Shown here: piece after piece, positions 1 to 11,547 of the stretch
Numbering within the stretch: position 1 is the stretch's first letter
How the letters are laid out: each line of letters opens with the position of its first letter
Origin: Rhyacichthys aspro
Taxonomy: Eukaryota; Chordata; Actinopteri; Gobiiformes; Rhyacichthyidae
Length of the DNA stretch: 64,000 nt
Direction: 5' to 3'
Assembly: GCA_036850595.1 (NCBI GenBank)
Contig: CM072158.1
Location: 16,445,422 to 16,509,421 of the forward strand
Program-made: the position numbers and the translations under genes
The notes under the pieces: generated by a model
What the model saw: the letters and a program-made list of their open reading frames with translations, nothing else
Told to the model about the DNA's origin: nothing
Databases searched by the model: none

Positions 1-1369
1 AAATCCAATTAATCCATGACAGAGCGGAGGGTTTGGGAAGATAGAAAAGGACAGTGCTGGAATACCGGTAGAGATGGGAAAACAATACACAGATGACCTT
101 TGGCCTCTGTGTGTGAGAAAGAGTCTGGTATGTGGCAGGGGATTTATTTTGGATCAAGGTCAGAATGGATTTGCTGGAGAACAGTGGGTCTTACTGTAAC
201 TATAACATGGCCCACATTGACAGAATTATCAAACTTACAATTAGGGAACTACTCCATGATAATGTTCAAGCAGATACTGGAATATCACATTTGAAAAAAA
301 GACTTTAGCCAATCAGCATTCCTTTTTAAAAAGATTAGTGTTAAATGGGAACAAACTACAAAACTTACAGCGTTCTCTTTGCAACTCCAGAACCTCAACT
401 ATCTAATAAAAGGCAGTGATATTGTATTATTTTATTTTATTTTTACGCTCCTTACGTTGGTCTTTATGAGTACCATACTTTTTATACAAGAAAGTTATGA
501 AAGTCCTCTGAAATGTATTCCCTGGGATATGTATTTTGAACTTTCTTGGATTCCACTTTTCAAGTAAATTTCTAACATAAAGTTGTAAAATCTTGGGTGT
601 TTTAACTGACACTTTTAGATTCTGCTAGCTTAAGGTTAATAATGAAACCCTAACCATAACCCTGTGTATCTGCGAGACCCCACACCACTACTTTAGTCAT
701 GCTTTATGTTGAACTGAAACGATAAAGATAGTCCAATGATTTGTTTTTGTTTTTTTTTTACTTGGAGTTTGGAGGAAACATTTGGTTAAAGGAGTGATCT
801 GTTTGTTTTTATACTGATTTTAAGTATGTATATGCCCATTAACATTTCAAAAATGATCCACTTGGTAGAAATCTTGTTGGACCAATACTAACTGTTTATC
901 CATAATGGAGCTGGCTTTATGGAATGCTTCATTTCTCTGATTGGTTGTTTATCCAAATGTGTCCAAAGGCAGTTTATTCTTCATCTATTGGTAGTTCTTT
1001 CGTAAATCCAACTCAAACCTACAGCTACAAGACTAATTCTTTACCCAGACTAGTTCATTCTGACTTCAAATATGAGGCCAATTGTGTTTCTGTCCTTTAT
1101 CAAATCACTTTCGTTCTACGTGAGGATCCGCTGTGTGTGTGTGCTCTTCAAACCGTACACCAAGGAAATCTGACATTAATAATCTGGCCTAAATTCTGTC
1201 CCATTATCTCGCAGTACTCAGCCTGGTGGCATTTTTCCATGCGCCCAAAGAAAGGTATTATCAACTTTCCCAAATTGTACATAAAAAGCAACACAGAGTC
1301 CCTTTGTTTCATTCTGCTGATTAACTAAAAAGCTGAAGGCAAATCATAACATGGCCTCGCTTCCCTATC
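1..1369. other. Non-coding, nothing recognised
   Basis: AT-rich sequence with a short GT run near 1131-1142. The longest open frame (924-1328, plus, 134 codons) has no recognisable domain and no splice context. Confidence 0.6.
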
Positions 1370-1790
1370 TTCTTAGACCTCTGCCGCACTAATCCGTTCG
1401 CAGCTTTGCACAAATCCCACTTTCTTTGGGCAACTTTCGGAGGCTGTCACTAGCGAGTGGGAAAAAGTGCGTGTGTGGGTCCCCCGGGGATGTGGAGATG
1501 TTAATGTGGGGCGAATGGGCTGCGACAGCGGGGCAACAGCAGGGATGTCAGCGGGGCTGTGGAGCAGACACTACGGGTGATAGGTGTCAGCCGCCAAGAT
1601 AAATAATGTAATGCCGACGGGATGTAATAGCAGCCGTATGATTCGGAGCGCTGACATTCCCGCCGAACGCTCGGGTCTAAGGCAAGATAAATGCACCGCC
1701 GCCAGCCGCCGCTCCCGGAGTCAGCAGCCCAGCGGAGACGGAGAAAGAATAGGCAATGGGAAAGAAATACAATGTAGAATTCATACTGAG
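1370..1790. promoter_or_regulatory. GC/CpG-raised island, candidate conserved non-coding element
   Basis: Much richer in GC and CpG than its flanks, without repeats or a convincing exon. AAGATAAAT-type GATA sites occur twice (near 1596 and 1684). Island-like unique DNA inside a giant intron is typical of enhancers, but conservation cannot be tested here. Confidence 0.3.
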
Positions 1791-2929
1791 AAGTGCCCGA
1801 ATACACTTTTGGTAAGACCGAGCACGGAAGATTTATCGCCAGTGCATCAACAAAATTTTATCACATTTTATTTACAAGTAAGCGCCACGTTCTACTTTCA
1901 TTGGAGTTTATTTTGTCCACTTTAGACGTCTTCCACAAAGTTTTAAGAAACAGATTAACCGTAAGATGTAATTTGACAAATGCATCATATCTCAAATGAA
2001 CAGGTGGTGGATATTTTGGTATTTCACATGTGTTTCTGTATTACAAGACAGGTCATAAATGCGCTTGACATGGACGATTTGAGAAATTCGTTTTGTCTGT
2101 CCTCATTTCGAGTATTTAAAGGAGTTTCGAGTTAGTTGGTTCAAACGGCATGGATAATCTTAAGTGACATGGACTAACTTGCTGGGTTATGTAGATTGAC
2201 ACCTGTGTATACTCTAGTCTAGTCTAGTTTAGTACAGTCATACTTGTCTCCATGCATTAAAACCATCAGATTAAAAGTACTAAAAATGTCCAATTTCATC
2301 ATTATTTCCACATTCTCCCTCTGAGGTTTGATTGGTTGCCGTTAGCGATGGTTAAATAGGAGACAAGTGATTTAGTCACACTTAAGTCTTTCATTAAGTT
2401 TGGCTTGTAATGTCTAACTCCAAAATAAATTCATCACAAGATAAAGACAGTAGTGTAAGTGAATCTTTTAAATCGATCTACCTTGATATTATTTAGGATA
2501 TTATTAAATTTAATGCCGCTATGAAGTTTGGACATATGCAATGGTGTGTAAATGGCACTACTTTTGGCCCATTGAAGTGTGAAATCAAATAAATGTATAT
2601 AAGTTATAATTACAGTAATCTTTAAGGTCAAGTCACAACAACAGTGCAACACAAAAACAAATCATGAAAAACTACATTTTTCCCACAAAACATAAAGAAA
2701 TAATGACATATAATAAGAGTATGTTGCTCTTTTTTCAAGGTTGTATATGCCTCATAATAAGAGCTTCTATACTGCTACAATCAGATTATTTTAATATGCT
2801 TTTATGCATTTTGTAGGTAAACTAAACAACTGTGCTGGAGCTTTAGCCTGTGCTGAAGTTTGCACTTTCTCAATGAACAGAGATTTCAAAGGCCCAACAC
2901 CAGAGAGAAAAATCATTCATTTCAATTAT
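1791..2929. other. Non-coding, nothing recognised
   Basis: AT-rich. A short TCTAG-type repeat (about three units) lies at 2213-2230. No transposon end or exon recognised. Confidence 0.6.
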
Positions 2930-3265
2930 TCCATGTCTAATTAATCAGCAACTAATCATCACCGACAGCCTTTACCATTCATTTGGTCACTCCCCAGTCA
3001 TTACAGCCACAACCGGAGCGTTTTATCACCTGTCAATCAATACGCAGCTGTTTGGAATTCACTATGGATCGCCCTTAAAAAACCTTCGACCAAAAGCGTC
3101 TCCTGCACGATGACCCCAGTGACCTTTCACTCGTAGTATTTTGTCAGCTGTCAGAAAGCAACTTGTCGCCCTGCCAATCTGCGATCTATCAGTCAAACCG
3201 AAGTCTGGAAACGGCGACAGAGTGAAGCACGATACATCACTGTTGGCCCGAGAAAAGCTTCAAAC
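2930..3265. promoter_or_regulatory. Candidate conserved non-coding element with homeodomain-type sites
   Basis: Unique, balanced-composition block in AT-rich surroundings. It contains TAATTAAT (2938-2945), TAATCATC just after, TGTCAATCAA (3031-3040, a Meis/Pbx-like string) and a CAGCTG E-box within GTCAGCTGTCAG. No open frame spans it. Confidence 0.35.
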
Positions 3266-4451
3266 TACAATAAAGTGAGAAAGTGTTTGTGTTTGCAGGG
3301 AACATGGGAATGGGGTAAGTGGATAGAAAAAGTTGAAAAAGTCCGTTTGTTCTAAGCAGACTTTGTGAGAATGAACTCAACATGAACCATCCTTGGCAAT
3401 CTGGGACAAGACACTAACGCTATCTTTTCTGCAGTGTTAGGAAAAAAAAGAATTAATGGTTACTTTGGCCAGGTAAAAACACAAGGTAATGAGCCAACCC
3501 ATTGTGAAGCACTGGAAATGAAAGCACTAGAGACACCACAGCACATGGCTCAACCGCTCAATAAAACATTCCGTTCAGAATTGGTGTGTTCTTTTCAGAA
3601 ATGAGTTTTGACGAGTAAAAACAGACCGCCAGACTTCCCTCGGCTAAAATGCACCGCTGAAATAGAAAAGACATTCCGTTTTTGATCGGCAGTTCCAACA
3701 GAAGGGAAATTACCGAGATGTTCTGACTTTATTGCCAAGTACTAGTTATACCAGTGCAACCAATGCATAAATAAATGTTTGGAATGGAGTTGTATTTCAC
3801 ATAGAGGGAGGATTAAAAAGTCTGGATAGGCTGCTCTTGGATGTTACATAACAGCCATTTATGTTAAGATTTAAGTTTTAGAAGTTGTAAGGTAAGGGCC
3901 TCGTAGACTGGATCCACCACACAGATGCCCTGGTGCAGTATAAATGGTTTTGTTCAGGCAAAGCTTTTGGTTTTGAGCTCTGCAGAAGGCGTTTTCTGAA
4001 AATGAGCCTTTTGTCAGTGTCACACATAATTTAGCCTTTTCCAATTTTGCTTATTTCCAACACAAACCTATTTTTTGAAATGGTTTGAACGAATAAATTA
4101 TACAGGATGAAATGATGGAGTCTGTGGCTTCTGTCAATTCTATCTACAATGGAGTATTTTTTATTATTACTGTTATACCAGTCCTTGCTGTAATATTGTA
4201 GAAAAGAGCAGACTAGATGAAAGTGTAAGGAGACCAAGACCAAGTCAATACCAAGATGTATTAAGTGTGAACCTTTGGAAAAGATACCAGAAATAAACAG
4301 CGAAATCTTGGACCAAGAAGTTTTGGCATTTTGATGGAGATAGAGAGTTCTTTTAAAAATAAAATTCATATCAAAAGAACGATGTGGACAATTAAACTAT
4401 CTGTCATACTGACAACTAACTAAAATCTTGAGACATTATTTTCTAGATATT
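3266..4451. other. Non-coding, nothing recognised
   Basis: AT-rich. A string resembling a tiny exon (TTTGCAG, 16-17 nt, GTAAGT) occurs at 3292-3321 but has no coding support. No repeat family recognised. Confidence 0.5.
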
Positions 4452-4916
4452 CTATTGATTCTCAACAAGTACCACCTCATCAAATACTTAACTCTCTAAG
4501 TACCACCTACTCTATTACACGTCATACCCAACAAAGTGTATAATAAAGGGATACTGAATGTAAAAATTAAAGGTATAAAAAACATCTTCTGGCTAAATGA
4601 TATAATGTGTTTTATAATATGTCTATCAATTGGATAGTACTAGCCTATACCCAGGATATTTTTTTAATTAAACCACTACAAATCTGGAAAAAAATGCTTC
4701 AAACTACCTAGAATTTGGAGGAAAAAAGCGATATCCCCTTAAAAGCAATAAAACACATGTATAGACGCACATAAATACTACATAAACTGAATATGTCTAG
4801 TTATATGCCAATTGTGACTTGTCTAAGTTGATTTCCTGCATTTTTTTAATACCACTCAAATATCACTCAAGAGAACTACTCAAGAAAGTCCAAGTACCAC
4901 AGTGTGAGAACTACTG
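4452..4916. mobile_element. hAT-type DNA transposon remnant (AGTACCACC family)
   Basis: The right end, read on the minus strand, is CAGTAGTTCTCACACTGTGG then TACTTGG, which closely resembles the common vertebrate hAT terminus CAGTGGTTCTCAAACTGTGG. The left end TATTGATTCTCAAC followed by AAGTACCACC is a more decayed counterpart. AGTACCACC recurs inside. No 8-bp target duplication survives. Non-coding and ancient. The right end is safer than the left. Confidence 0.5.
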
Positions 4917-5205
4917 CATTACACTGTATCATACTATATTGAGAAATAACAAACAAAAGTAAAATTAATTTGAGACCAAAGAGGGAAACCCTACATCAAG
5001 ACCATGACTGTTCTCAGGTGATACAACACCATCTTGTTTAAATTAACATTTTCAGGTGCCAGGTGCCTATTTATTCACTTAGTAATGGTCATACTGTTGT
5101 GCCTGGTATTGTGTAATGTAGTATCATTGCATCAGTGAATTTCATACAAAGCCTAACCAGACAAAGCCTTAGGAGAGCAGTCAAGAGAAGAAAGTAAAGG
5201 AAAAA
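4793..5205. repeat. Copy 1 of an imperfect local duplication (partner 5244-5595)
   Basis: Shares with 5244-5595, in the same order, AGTTATATGCCAATTGTGAC, TTTCCTGCATTTTTTT, TACCACTCAAATATCAC, ATTGAGAAATAACA, TGCCTATTTATTCACTT and CAAAGCCTAACCAGACA. This copy has two extra blocks, the hAT end at 4900-4930 and a stretch near 4980-5060, that copy 2 lacks. Confidence 0.85.
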
Positions 5206-5243
5206 AAAAAAGTAAATACACACGTAAATATTATATAATTACA

Positions 5244-5595
5244 TATATCAAGTTATATGCCAATTGTGACTTGATTGAGCTGATTTCCTGCATTTTTTTT
5301 TTAAATTACAGTCCGAAAAATACCACTCAAATATCACCCAAGAGAGCCACTCAAGAAAGCCCAAGTACCACCAGTTCTAGATTGAGAAATAACAGACAAA
5401 ATTAAAATTACATCGAGTCCAAAGTGCCTATTTATTCACTTGTTAGGAATGCTCATAATGTTTTGGCTGATATTGTGTAGTGTGCATAGTATTACTGCAT
5501 CGATAAATTTCACACAAAGCCTAACCAGACAGAGCCACCAATATAATGAGCACACAAAGCCTTAGAAGAGCATCCCAGAGAAGAAAAAAAATGAA
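5244..5595. repeat. Copy 2 of an imperfect local duplication (partner 4793-5205)
   Basis: Direct-orientation copy about 450 bp downstream of the first. It has a longer T tract, lacks the GTGAGAACTACTG hAT end, and near 5535 carries an extra insertion before the AAAGCCTTAGAAGAGCA block. The drift shows an old duplication. Confidence 0.85.
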
Positions 5596-5739
5596 AAAAG
5601 GCCCTGGACAGAGAAATAGTTCGAGGTGAGTAAAGACGACAGGGGCTACAGGGAAGATGGCTGCAGAAAGACAAAGTGTGTAGAGAAGGACTGAGCAGAT
5701 GGATGAATGAGGAGGGCAGATAAATGAACGTGACTGGTG

Positions 5740-6010
5740 GAGAAGGAAGTCAAGAGGAAACGGAGCGAGCTGAAGGAAGGCCGATCCTCCAGTGGCGCTC
5801 ATTTCTGGGGTCGTCTGAGCGTTAATCAAAGCGGCGCGAGGACCCACGGGTGCCACGAGACCCCGGAACTGCGCCGCTACAGACGGGTGATCAATCAGAC
5901 GCGACGGCCGCTACACAGATGCTCCGCCGTAAACCGTTACTAACACACACACACGCGCATACCCCGAGCGACAGTGATGAATTAGGGGAAAACGATCCAC
6001 AGTTTAGGAG
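5740..6010. promoter_or_regulatory. CpG-rich island, candidate conserved element
   Basis: Among the most CpG-dense patches of the window. It has GTTAATCAAAGCGGCGCG near 5821 and GGGTGATCAATCAGACGCG near 5886, two similar TCAA-centred strings about 60 bp apart, and ends in a short CA run (5943-5955). The 68-codon open frame here has no recognisable domain. An enhancer or an unannotated first exon are both possible. Confidence 0.3.
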
Positions 6011-6223
6011 TCACTGACTTTCCCAATCTGCATAATAAAGTGACGCACCATCTCATCTCGTTCTGGTCGCCCTTTCTCCCTTCGCTTTTTAGATTCAATT
6101 TTCCATTCTTTCAACGTCGAACAATCTGTCAGTCAGCACACCCCGACGCTGCTCCGTTCGTTCCGAGCATTTGCTTTTCAAAGACGCGCTTGAGTTTCCA
6201 TCTGTTGTTAGCGGACGACCGTA

Positions 6224-7517
6224 GGCTGGGCTCACACTACACGATAATCAGACTGTTTTGTTGAGAATTGAAGGGGAGTTCTGGACTTAAGACCCCTCAG
6301 GACTGATTATCTGCCAAATTATGTTGTAGTTTGGACGATAAAAGACTCAATCCTGAACTCAGCCACCTGGATGAAGGTGTGTTGTGCATTCCAATTAAAT
6401 ACCAAACTCGTCCAGTGCTTCTAAATGAATCCTGATGAATATGTTTGATGAAAATGAGTTTGGAAAGGGGGTTACATCAAACCGAGCAGTATTTGGCGAA
6501 GGTTTGAAAAGACTGTATTCAAGTTCAACTTATGGACGCAGAATAATCTACCTCTGGATGTAATTGACCAATCAGAGAAACAAAACATTCACAAAAAATA
6601 ATCCAATAACCGTTAAGATTAGAGAGAAAATGACCGAACCAGAACCATTTTGCCAATGTAAAAGGATCTGCCTCATGGCCAAGCTCGACAAATTGCCTCT
6701 TCAAATGTTCCCAGCATGTTCGGCAAATGCAAATAACAAGTAAATGCAGCACATGCTGTTTTTCAGTGATAAACTAAGTGCTAAAATTGCCAGCTTTAAC
6801 ATGGCATGATATCTTATGTACTATTTCAGGCCAAAAAAAATTCTAACTTCTAATTAATCGACAAAATCACCCACTGACTCCGGAACAATCTAGTCCAGCT
6901 CATCAACGTCGATATTTTTATGAACTGAACTTCATGAACTTCCAAGGCAGCAACAAGAACCATGAAGAAACAGCTATAACTAAACAGATGAAGGCAAACT
7001 CTCACCAATCAAAACTAGGAGTACCCTAACAGGAGATTTTTGATGCACTTAACACATGCATAAGCTGCTCCTTTATTATCCTAATGTAAGTTAGATAGAT
7101 TTAATGTTTTCGAAAGCTTTATAAATAGGTCTATAATGTCCAAAAGTCCAAAGCTGCAGCCTGGTGGTTCATTTATGTTCGAAAGATTGTAGAATGACAA
7201 TAAATACCATAGTTACAGTGTTTGTAGTTGCAGTAACTGGTCCGTGTTTAAATGTGCTGGGCCTAAAAGAAAAGTGCTTAAATGGAAATGGGCACACATG
7301 TTCTGCAGTGGGTCAATCACAACAAAACATGCAATAAGAGGTCTCAATAACCAATCAGAGCGCACTGGCCTTGAGGGGTGGGGCCTTAAAAGGACAAACA
7401 GTAAAATGAAGCTTGTGAACATCTTCAAGCAAAAATTATAAAACATCTTTATGTATGTGTTGGCACCCAATTTCAAACTCAGATAGGCTTTTAAACCCCT
7501 GTCGTCTGAGCCCAGCT
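6224..7517. mobile_element. Candidate 1.3-kb DNA transposon with terminal inverted repeats
   Basis: The left terminus GGCTGGGCTCACACTACACG and the complement of the right terminus, AGCTGGGCTCAGACGACAGG, match at 16 of 20 positions by my count. The interior is AT-rich with scattered similar strings and no transposase frame. No clear target duplication flanks it, so the assignment rests on the inverted repeats alone. Confidence 0.45.
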
Positions 7518-7609
7518 TTAAAAGAAATGCATTTTACTTGAGCAAATCGACCAAAGTTGCAGCTTCTTTCTTCTACTTTGAGGAAAAGGGGGCTCCCTCC
7601 AGCAGGGCT

Positions 7610-7830
7610 TTAACTGGAACATAACACAAAAAAGATGAAAATGCGCCTTCGGAGCTTTCTGGGAATATTCATGCAACAGTATTCGCCTCTCTGGCTGCGA
7701 GGCAGGAGAAGTAATGCAGTTCTCTTAGCGAGGAACCGGGGCACCTTGAAAATAATGAGAACCTGTTGGCGACAAGACACTCTCTGCAACATCCCATTTG
7801 TTGACAAGCTGCAAAAACACGCAGTTCCTC
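7610..7830. promoter_or_regulatory. Candidate conserved element with overlapping open frames on both strands
   Basis: Moderately GC-raised unique DNA with GGGAATATTCATGCAAC near 7660. Open frames of 141 codons (plus, 7635-8060) and 130 codons (minus, 7610-8002) overlap here. Neither resembles a known family and neither has splice context, so I treat the openness as chance or constraint on DNA. Confidence 0.25.
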
Positions 7831-8490
7831 CCGTTGAGAAAGATGAATACGTACAAATAACAAATACATCCCAGAAGTGTTTTGTAGAATTTAGTGGTAA
7901 GATAAGCACTCGTCTCAGAAGGTTAAAGCTTAGCTCGGAAATTGCTACATTGTTTTGTTTGATTGTGGCAAGAAGACTTTTTTTCTGGAAGCTATATCCC
8001 ATAAATCATAATGTAGCAACAGATTTTTCTCCAAAAGATCATATTACTCTACCATTTTAAAGCCCATCATACTTTATTATATTTGTCAATAGAGATTCAA
8101 TCTAGCTTGTTTTATTCATCTCAAATGAAACCTATCCATCCACTCCTGCTTGTAGGACGGTGTTTCTTTGTTTTTTTATTTATGGCTATGTTGTGAAAGA
8201 GGGTGGTACATACACTGGGTGCATTATGGACTCGATTAATCACAGACACACTGCGCACTCTGAACAATGACAGAGCCCAGCATGCTAAGATGAAATATGG
8301 CCGTCATGGCTGCAAGACAAGAATAGGTCCATTTCAATTTGCTAGAGCCAGTATACAAAGAACCGCCTTGGTTTTATTGTTTGATGCACTCTCACTCACG
8401 TTTCTCTATTACAACTGCATTTTTGATATTTATAAGAAGGTGGTCCTAAAATATTTCTATGAATTATATTTACAAGAACTGAGCAGCAAA
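7831..8490. other. Non-coding, nothing recognised
   Basis: AT-rich. No transposon end, tandem array or exon recognised. Confidence 0.6.
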
Positions 8491-8606
8491 GTATAGTAAG
8501 TATAGTACAGTGCAGTACTATACTACCGCAGTGTAGTGTAGTGTAGTGTAGTATAGTCAAAGCATCGTGTGGCATGGAGTAGTATTGAGTAATGTAGTGT
8601 TGTATA
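8491..8606. repeat. GTAGT-type pentanucleotide repeat with embedded inverted repeat
   Basis: Five-base units of GTAGT and GTATAGT type dominate. The cleanest run is at 8530-8555. A perfect 8-bp inverted repeat, TATAGTAC and GTACTATA separated by 6 bp, spans 8501-8522. Confidence 0.8.
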
Positions 8607-8611
8607 GTATC

Positions 8612-8690
8612 TATGTGGTTCCCAAACAATGGGTTGGCGCCCAAAAGTGGGTCACAAAAAATGTTAGTTGGGTCCAATCAACTTGTATTC
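8612..8690. mobile_element. hAT-type transposon end fragment (GTGGTTCCCAAAC)
   Basis: TGTGGTTCCCAAAC followed by GGGTTGGCGCCCAAAAGTGG matches the pattern of a widespread hAT terminus (CAGTGGTTCCCAAAC, then GGGTCGCGACCC-like and GTGGGTC strings). The opposite end was not found, so this is a truncated fossil. It starts just after the GTAGT repeat. Confidence 0.4.
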
Positions 8691-9889
8691 CAAAAATCCA
8701 TAAAAAAACACCAAACGTAAGATAAAAAGGCTAAAACAGGGCGGGACAGTAGGTTACACTTATTTTGATCTGTTGAAATATGGGTTCCCTCAAAATTAGT
8801 TTGTGAAACAATGGTAAAAGTGGTTTAAAGTGGGTTATATTTACAGTGAAATACTATAAAATAGTGCTCAAGACACTGTTGTTCCACTGTTATTATTATT
8901 ATGTGACACAAACTTTAACAGAATCAATATTCCTGAGATTTATCATGCACCAGGCACATATTTATTGAACGAGCCAAGATAATGACATAAACATAGGTCT
9001 ATAACTGTAAAAACAAAAAGATTTGATACAGTGAATTGTATTCTGTAACATTACCTGGTCTTAAGTGGTCAGTACAACAGACTTACGGTAGGTATTTAAT
9101 CACTGCGTTTCTCTCTATGCAGGTTTGTCTCTATGCAAGCTTTTAACAACACTGCTGATACTCTACTGTCCACAACTATCCACAATACCATCAGAGACAG
9201 ACTTCCAGGCTTTTACCTTTGGCACAAATGTATTGATTTATGCTAATTAACCATGTCCTTTTTGGCTTTGATTTCACTAGCCTTGGATTTATTCATTTTG
9301 CTCTACTATATAAAGACATTGTGTGGAGTGAGTTTTTTATACATAGACTGTTGAAATTAATCTCTCTTAACGTGTGTATAATTCAGCGCGCTATTCAGAC
9401 CAATCAATAGTCCTTTTGCTCTGTCTTTCTTTCCGTTTAAACGGAACAAACAGAGGTGGTTTCAGGTGGACCTGTTACACACATCTACTGGAGTCTTTGT
9501 GGAAAAAGGCTTAAGGCTTTTGTAGAGCTATATTTTTTTTTAATACTATAGATTTAAATACATGTCCTGGATCTCTATTCATGGCCAGATATAGCCTGTC
9601 TTACACTCCTAGTCACTGTAATCTTCAGGGCAGGCTATTTTAAAGTGTAATGCCATACATTCCCTCAGGTTGGTTGTACAATTACCATAGAGTAAGAGTG
9701 GAAACACATGCAAATGGAGATAAGGTATGAATAATGATATGTCATATGGCAAATGCAAACCAGGTTACTGTAGCCCTCATAGGATGGATCACCATGACTT
9801 TCTACTCTACGATCCTTAACAGTCACTTTTTAACACAATATAGATTAATGTGACCACTTTCACATCAAAGCTGCCTGAAAAAGCTACAT
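8691..9889. other. Non-coding, nothing recognised
   Basis: AT-rich. Part of 8691-8900 may be the rest of the hAT fragment. No exon or other repeat recognised. Confidence 0.5.
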
Positions 9890-10270
9890 TTAATCGAATA
9901 TTTTCTGCAGAGATGGCGAAGTATCCATTACACGAGCTGAATTTATAAACCCTATTAGACATTTTAATATCAGAGTGGCATTATCCCGCACGCTTGCACA
10001 CCTGATGATTACTTCTGGCGGCTTTATCTGACACATCCTGCTTCTTGGCGGGGCGTCCTTGCTCTCGTCGAAAAGAGAGTGCCACGATAAACAGGCCTCT
10101 TTCATGTGCTCCTCTTGCTGACAGGTGTGAGAAACAAAAGCAGACTTATCACAGCTGTAGCGTGCCGTACCTCCAGGCAGCAGGGGGTTTTTTTTGTACC
10201 CACATCCTCTTATGATCTTCAAGGATGAGGAGAAGAAAGACAACGAGGACCTGAACAAATTTAATGCCAA
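9890..10270. promoter_or_regulatory. Candidate conserved non-coding element
   Basis: GC-raised unique block, open on the minus strand for 126 codons, but the translation has no recognisable domain and no flanking splice signals. Composition resembles the other islands here. A missed exon is less likely than a regulatory element. Confidence 0.28.
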
Positions 10271-10628
10271 TTCATTACGGGTTCTTTGGAGATATGGCTA
10301 ATACGGTATTGAAGGAGTGCACTTCCAGGCAAAATGACTTAATTTGATAGGCAGACTTTTTAATTACTTTATCGCTGTCATTTTGTCAGTTGCTATTGTT
10401 GTAATAAAAAGCACAAGAAGTATAAGTGAGACACAATTCTTTTTCGAAACCCTTAAGCGATAGTTGGGGACATTTGGTTTCTGAATATCCTATCTACAGT
10501 ATGTCTGCCATTGTTTCCTCTGTATCTTGTTCTAGGCTCTAAAATTGTTTATTTATATACCTTAAGAATTCTTTATTGTCCAATAAGCAACTGTAGTGTT
10601 TTTTCACGGTTGGAACCAAAGTGTCTTA
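10271..10628. other. Non-coding, nothing recognised
   Basis: AT-rich spacer ending in the TTA target site of the adjacent transposon. Confidence 0.6.
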
Positions 10629-11189
10629 CCCCTGGGTTTCACTGCATGCGTCTCCACTCCGCTCCATGACGCACACCGGCGCCCATTGGATGCGTTTCAG
10701 ATCCGATGCGCAGCTTAGAAATACAAGATGGCGCAATAAAAGCCATTGATAAAGACGTGCAGGACCAAAACAACTGTTTATTCAGAAGAAGAAGGAGCAG
10801 AAAACAAGTTTACTTTCACTTCACAGGGTTTTTCCTCATTACATTGGGCACCAAAAAGCTTTGTTTTCTACATTTAATGCTTAATCATGTATATAAATGT
10901 ATAAATATTCAAATTAAGAAACTTAAGTCATCTAAGTCCATATACTTTTGTATTACTTTGAAAATCTGGATGCTTTGCTTGTTTGTTTTCCATTCTGGTG
11001 CGATCTGATCTGTGTAGGTTGATGCGGACTGATTCTAGAACTGCTACGTATGTCGTTCGCTGCACTGCGCACTGTCGGATTGGACAGATGCAATGGAAAT
11101 GCTCTCATTGAAAACAACAGATGCGTATTTGCTGCGGAGTGAGCGTCGGAACGGAGCGGAGCCGCAACACATCCAGTGGAATCTGGGGG
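10629..11189. mobile_element. Non-autonomous DNA transposon, 561 bp, long inverted repeats, TTA target duplication
   Basis: Starts CCCCTGGGTTTCACTGCATG and, on the complement of the right end, CCCCCAGATTCCACTGGATG. The first 37 positions align ungapped with 27 matches by my count and both run on into CTCCGCTCC. TTA sits immediately outside each end (10626-10628 and 11190-11192). A 3-bp TWA duplication is the hallmark of PIF/Harbinger elements, so that superfamily is my best guess. The interior is AT-rich with a 100-codon frame unrelated to a transposase, so it would need an enzyme supplied in trans. Confidence 0.75.
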
Positions 11190-11192
11190 TTA

Positions 11193-11547
11193 CTGTGGTA
11201 GTCTACAGTAAGGGTGCTGCAATCAGGAGGTTTAAGGGGCTGATCACCAGAATCATAATTGGCTGATACCATTCACCAATCACAAAAGTGTCTATTTGAA
11301 TATGTACCTTAATAAATTCTCTATTCTTGGAAACACAGAAGACTATTTTAAATATTAATTATTAGGCGGTAGTAAAACTAAAAGACAATGTTTTCTTTTC
11401 TTTATTTACTTTTTTTTTTTTTTTTAAGTTTTTCTCACAATAACCACAGGCAACAAAATGCCTAACAAAAAACAACAAATAACGTGTGCCTCATTATGGC
11501 TCCATCCAACTATCCAAAGTCAGCCCCCAGCTTTGCTTTACTGAAAT
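11193..11547. other. Non-coding; T-rich tract
   Basis: AT-rich, with a T run near 11410-11425. It may be the 3' part of the hAT copy decayed next door, but no terminus was identified. Confidence 0.5.

Noticed and set aside
7635..8060. 141-codon plus frame with a 130-codon frame opposite
   Set aside because: Openness on both strands and no domain. More likely composition.
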